Below are positions 55,701 through 64,000 of a stretch of 64,000 bases of DNA, in pieces. Made by a program: the position numbers and the translations under genes. Source of the stretch: Lycorma delicatula (lineage: Eukaryota; Arthropoda; Insecta; Hemiptera; Fulgoridae); contig NC_134460.1 of assembly GCF_047948215.1 (NCBI RefSeq), forward strand, positions 8,799,501-8,863,500, in the 5' to 3' direction. Numbering within the stretch: the stretch's first letter is position 1; every line of letters begins with the position of its first letter. Under the pieces are notes generated by a model, which saw only the letters and a list, made by a program, of their open reading frames with translations, ran no database searches and had not been told where the DNA came from.

Positions 55701-58274
55701 TGGATATTATCCAAAAAAAATATATTAGGAAAGATATGGTAATCCTAAACTGATATGAATTTTTCTTTTGTCGTAAATAATTAAAAAAAATATATATATA
55801 ATTTATTAATAAATTTTGATGATAAATACCATCACTTAAGTTAAATAAATCTTTGTTTAAACGTTTAAATTTAATCACGTGCATTTAATTTTATGAAGAG
55901 AAGAGAAGTAAATTCAGCAATTTTTTTAACATAGTATTTTACGCTCAGCACGTTTCATGTCCAGCAATAATATTACAACCCGTATGAGATAGAAAACAGA
56001 AAGATAAACTGCGTTACCACCTGCTAGCTGGTGTATAAAGAAACTACCTTTATATTACCTTATAAATATTCATTACATGTAGAAATATCTACGTAGCATA
56101 CATTTTACTAACTGTTGACTGCAAACGAAGGAAATATTAAATAATATTCAGCAAAAAACTTAGGAAACTCTGTTGTAGATGCGCTGTTGAACTACTTCCT
56201 GCGTATTATTTTCGCTAAGCTAAGAGTTTCCGTTTCGCTTGATAAAAGAAAAGTTTCATAAAATAAAAGATTTTACTGTTTTAACATTTTTTTCCAAAAT
56301 ATTTTCGAGCAGTTGTAAACGGACTTCGTTAGAATAGTATGAGATATTCTTCCGTAAATCTTTTATAAAGCATTTGGCCCCGAATTATTGACGATAAAGG
56401 TTTGGTAGATGACAAAGTGAAATGATTGCGAAAGAAAACATAAAAGTTACAAAAGAGTTATTGTTCCGTATTAAAAAAAGTAACATTCTTATAAACTTTA
56501 AAATAAATTTATACTCTTTTAAGTATTATTAGAAAGTTTTTTTTTGAAGTTATAATGAATTTTGAGAGATAAAGACCATTAACGATAAAATTTGCAAAGA
56601 GAATGATCAAGTCTAGAAAAACATTTTAGTAATCATAACTCAATGATTTATTCAAACTATGGAAAAATCATACTTTATGATTTACATTTAAAATATAAAT
56701 ATACATAATTTAAACAACACATAACAATAACTCTTTAATTTCATAAAAGATATATTTATATAAAAAGTTGGAATTAAAATGTATAAATTATTACCTAAGG
56801 AGTTCACGTCTATAAGAGTGAGAGGTTTAAAGAGTAATCAATACATACCAAGACACAACTGAAAATGATTGGAAGACAATGAGGAAAATTTATAAAATAG
56901 ACATAAAAGAAGTAATGAGGAAACTGGTTGAATATAAAAGTATAAAAACAATAATTCCAAATAGCTAACCTGGTTAAGACGTATCATGAAAAGAGAATAA
57001 CTGTTAAAAGTTATGCTGAAAAAATCGAAAGAATTAAAATCACAGTTAATATTGAGGATGTTATGAGAAAAGAAAGAAGATAAATAATTGTGCAATGGAT
57101 AGGTAGTACCATACCAATATTATGATACATACATTGAAAACAATTACGGGAGTAAAACAGTTATATTCTTAAAAAATAATACAGTAAAAGTTCATACATA
57201 ATACATAAGTATTATACATAATAATACATAAGTTCAGACATTATTCTAATGCCTTTAAAAATGTGTCTACTTAATCCATTTTTTTGCCTGTTACAATTGC
57301 ATGATTTGAAGAATACTACAAACCCTAAATTAGATTTTCACATAAATACCAAAAAAGATACCTTACGCGGAAAAGGTATATTACGCGGAATATTTACCAA
57401 ATACACCCTAATGCATAATTCTAGATCGATTTTATTAAATCAGCTATCTAAAAGACATACTGAAACTTCTATCCGACATTAGAAACGTGAAACCTATGCG
57501 TTATCATTTGATACTTTTATGCCAATACAGTCCACGAGTATATCATAGTTTATCTTCTGCAATAACATACCGCTCAGACTATCAAACGATTTTATTCTTA
57601 TTAAACATAAATCAGATAAAGAATCTTCCGTAGAAAATTTTAAATTAAAATAAATTTTTAAAAAATTTTCATTATTGACATCCATTATTTAGAACAAAAA
57701 GGAAAAAAATACACTGAATCTCGTACATCAAAAATGATGGCTGCAAACTTGACTCTTATGAATTTCTTTTACGGTAAAGTAAAGGCTTACTCTTTATCAA
57801 ATCAAGTGATTCAATAAAATTCTCCTTTATTTCAAAAACAGTAATTCCTTTTGTACTCTCGTTGGAAGTTTTCTAAATAGACAAATGGAAAATATTTTAA
57901 ATGAAAAGTTTAATTGCATCAAAATAGGATTTAAAGCCTTTTTATCATCATTAATGCTAATTATTCTATTAAAACAGTGGAGAACATAACCTTATATCAA
58001 TGCAATTTTTATATTATTCTTTTTCAAGCAGATATTCAAAAAAATAAAAAGGAAAACTTACAAGTAAAAAAATTACACATTCCCACATTTCAGACAGCCT
58101 TAGTTTACGTTCAGTAGTAGCTTATTTTTGTATATTTCTCTGTATTGCATTTTTTTCTCCAAGATACAGGTTTCTTATCATCTCCTTTCTTTGAACGTCT
58201 TTTTTCATGTATATAACGATCTTTGTAGACTTACGTATATTAATTAAAAAAAAAAAATAATAATAAAACCACAC
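55701..58274. other. AT-rich DNA, no gene recognised
   Basis: Open frames at 56838-57095, 57249-57482 and 57494-57685 have no recognisable motif and reflect AT-rich background. No RNA gene or named repeat is seen. Confidence 0.45.
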
Positions 58275-59420
58275 CTCCTAATTAAGGAAACTCTCAGCAG
58301 CACATATCCCAAAGTTAAATTCATGAGAGAACTATCCGACCTTTTGGAGATTAAAACCCGCGTACGACAAGGAGACGGACTTTCCGCTACTACTCAACCT
58401 CGCCCAAGAAAAAATTGAGTATGGAACCAAATGTTCCGAAGTGGAATCCGACTAGGAAAAAAAAACAGAGGTATCAAAATCCACTGTTTAGCCTTCGCAA
58501 AAGACATGCCCAACTTGCCGCGGCATGGGATGAATCCAAGAACAGACTCTAGAACTTGGAAAACATGCAGCGAAAATAGGTCTCAAACTCTCCTTCGAAA
58601 AGATCAAAATAATGACAAAAATCAAAAACGCACCAAGGCACTTAAAATTGGAGAACAAATGTTGGAAACAGTCAAAGAATAAAAATATCTCGGAGAACGG
58701 ATCAGCTGGAATGTCCTCAAGAAAAAGGCAATGGAAAGCAGAAGATACAAACACAAATTAGCCTTTCAACTCCTCAAAAATACCTATAATAAAAAATCTC
58801 TAAGCTGAGATATTTTGCAGAGATTTTACTTGCAGAACAACACAAATACGCCTTAATCAGACCCGAACTCCTGTATGTAGCTGAAACATTATCCATCACC
58901 AACTAATGCCAATCGAATGACTGGAGATCAAAGAAAGGAAATTCTTTGGAAGTCCTAGGCCCCAGATTCCAAAACAGCAAACAATCCACATCAAACACGA
59001 AGCCCTATCCAAAAAACAAAAAAAACAGAAAAATTGTCAGACACAATGAGAAAAAGAAGATTCGACTTGCAATGGATATATCTTCAGAATGAATACAAAC
59101 AGACTAACCAAACAAATTTTTGACTATTTTCAAAACAAAAAAACAAACCTGGATTGGTTCAACCAACAGAAAAAGATGTAATGGAACTCCAAATCAGAAA
59201 CAGCATTCTCCTGGAAAAACTGTCAAATCACCAAGGACAAGAAAACGTATTTCCAAGCCAAAGTCAAACCAAACGTAAGACCCAATTCTTCGAAGAAGAA
59301 AAGAAAGTAAGATCGGATAGAATGAAACAATAGTGGACTAAAAAAAAAAAAATATAGAACATAAAAAAGTGACTGCTCCAACGTACCCCCAAGTCGGATA
59401 AAAGAAAAAGAAGAAAACTG
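58275..59420 (+). mobile_element. LINE remnant of the third type, RT and C-terminus
   Basis: Plus-strand blocks are: FMRELSDLLEIKTRVRQGDG (about 58320-58380), HCLAFAKDM at the FADD position (about 58484; one Asp replaced by Lys), ENMQRK-type then KISRRT, RPELLYVAETL (about 58859-58890), IRKRRFDLQWI-like (about 59050), WFNQ...DVMELQ (about 59155-59195), then FFEEEKKVRSDRMKQ (59288-59331). The final segment matches 49275-49677. It is broken by many stops and frameshifts. It is A-rich on the coding strand, unlike the R1-like elements. Confidence 0.6.
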
Positions 59421-61059
59421 ACACTAAAAAGTAAAAAAAAAATCCTTTTGCAACTACTCTTCTTTAAATTTTAATTTTTTAAATCCGAGAAATAAAAAAT
59501 TGTAAGTTTTTTGTAATTAAGTACCAACTTTAAAAATAAAAAAAAATAAATTTATAGAAGATTTATAAATATATATTTGTTGTTCATGTTATTGCGTTTT
59601 TATTTTGTTGAATGTTTGACACTTCAAAAGTGCTATTCAGGTAGTTTCCCATTTTACTACACCCAGGTTTAAACTAACTGAAAAGTATAATTTTTTTTTT
59701 CAAAGTAGTTGTTATTTTTTTTTAAGAGCGAATTAATATTTCTATTTAAAGGCTATTTCGTTTTAGACCGTACAAACAAAACTATTTAATTTTTATAAAC
59801 ATTCAGTAAGAATACAGACATTATTCCGTACATATTCAGTAATGAGTGAAATATGAAGAAACTAATTAATGATCTATGCTACAACTTCCAAATTTAATAA
59901 AACAAGTTGATATTTTAACGATTATATAAGAATACCAGTGGTAATAATAATGATATTAACAAGCGGGTTTTGGAATATTACTGCACTTACTGTTGCATAG
60001 ATACACAATCCAACCTATTTATAATATTTATACGTTCTTGTAAACGTTTTATATAAATGTATATTGCGATAAAAAAGTATCGCGCAATTTGAAGCCAAAT
60101 TTTTACAGTTTTACTTTTACGAATTAAATGTGATTTCAACAAACATTTGAAATTTAAATCATTTGATAAGAACAATTTTCTCTCAGGCCATAAATTTATA
60201 TAATTAACGAGTGAACCAACTGGGATACAAAACAAGTACATTTAATCTTCACTAGATAATATATTTTTCCATTCCTAATTAGTATAAGTAATATGCTCTA
60301 CAATGGTGTTGCCTATGGTTTTTATAACTGGTACAATTATCTACTGGATAATCCAAAATAGCTTTTGAGTGGGTGAACATAAATTTAACGATATATTAAA
60401 TAAATTACTTATATATTTTAACTTAAGCTTGTTAGCTAATTAATTATTTCTCAGTTAACGAAGCTTTAATGGGTACTAATTCTCACCAAAGGACTTAAAA
60501 CCGCTTCCTTACCCAATCCGTCATGGAACTGAATTGATGAATGCCTGAAAACATTAACTAAACTTGTCACTGCTACTTACTGATATAAACAATACATTTT
60601 GCTGGCGTTAACATTAAAACAGCTTTTAAATTATGTATATTACAATTTAATAATATTTCCGATATTAGTTTTTTACTTTGTCGTAAATTAATTATGCTTT
60701 TCAAAAGACAACAATGCTTTAATTGCATTATTTAATGAATACTTTACGAAAGAATAGACAGTCGTTGAGGTTTACTGGAAAAAATTAAAATAACTTACCA
60801 GTTAATAAATGAGCAAAAGCTAATGAAATTAGGTGTTTGGAAAGTTACTACTTTAGATATTTTTATAATTTAAAAACCCCAAATGATTATTTATTTTATT
60901 TTTTTTAATTCTCAAATGGGAATTGGAATACACATTTGTATTCCAAAAAAAAAGTTTTTTTTCTGAAAATGTGAGTCTGAACTAAATATATTCATCTATT
61001 TTGTAACTTTTAATTAAAATAATATAAAAATTATACATTTTATTAATTAATTAAAATTT
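59421..61059. other. AT-rich DNA, no gene recognised
   Basis: No coding, RNA or named repeat signal is recognised. Confidence 0.5.

Positions 61060-64000
<2,941 letters not shown>

Noticed and set aside
56838..57685. Several open frames of 60-85 codons
   Set aside because: No recognisable motif and composition like the AT-rich background; no support for a host exon.

Overview
The window looks like nuclear DNA from an insect, probably a hemipteran. It is AT-rich, has no operons and no dense coding, and consists of layered transposable elements separated by AT-rich DNA. I found no convincing host gene, rRNA, intact tRNA gene, LTR element or CRISPR array. The insect assignment rests on the element families (RTE-like, R1-like and Jockey-like LINEs, tRNA-derived SINEs, mariner, a hAT of the ZBED5-like type, DUF4817-type transposases). 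It comes from recognising families by eye, not from a search.

The dominant element is one RTE-like LINE family, here called family A, with ten copies: 2246-3265 (-), 7044-7515 (+), 15090-16968 (+), 19447-20337 (-), 21565-21954 (+), 32761-33281 (+), 36905-37795 (-), 38715-40195 (-), 42372-43637 (-) and 47301-47743 (+). All end at the same place, six bases after the stop codon and followed by poly(A), and all are 5'-truncated. Seven have target-site duplications of 8-12 bp that can be read directly. The 42372-43637 copy keeps an uninterrupted reverse-transcriptase frame, and the 15090-16968 copy has a single nonsense codon. No copy retains the endonuclease.

Older layers lie underneath. R1-like LINE remnants, which stand out as GC-richer patches, are at 4464-6790, 11460-13560, 23488-24281 and 26192-27320. 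Jockey-like remnants are at 17470-18110, 24721-25633, 28775-29200 and 35872-36790. A third LINE type is at 49275-49677 and 58275-59420. DNA transposons include a hAT element with terminal repeats and an 8-bp duplication (40533-44199), a mariner with terminal repeats (50039-51349), a mariner remnant around 40300, and three DUF4817-type transposase relics (13560-14240, 45150-46060, 48640-49110). SINEs are at 26517-26814, 35213-35382 and 61060-61268. A broken copy of a multicopy arthropod protein family of unknown function fills 3266-4463.

Several insertions are nested and can be ordered in time. An R1-like element and a Jockey-like element both sit inside an older RTE-like LINE (23105-25644). 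A SINE sits inside an R1-like LINE (26192-27320). Family A copies sit inside the hAT element and inside the mariner remnant. Perfect or near-perfect short-loop hairpins also recur at 18631, 20352, 27173, 30300, 35395, 36067 and 44148. These, together with the conserved hairpin at the 3' end of family A, are the least explained features of the window.
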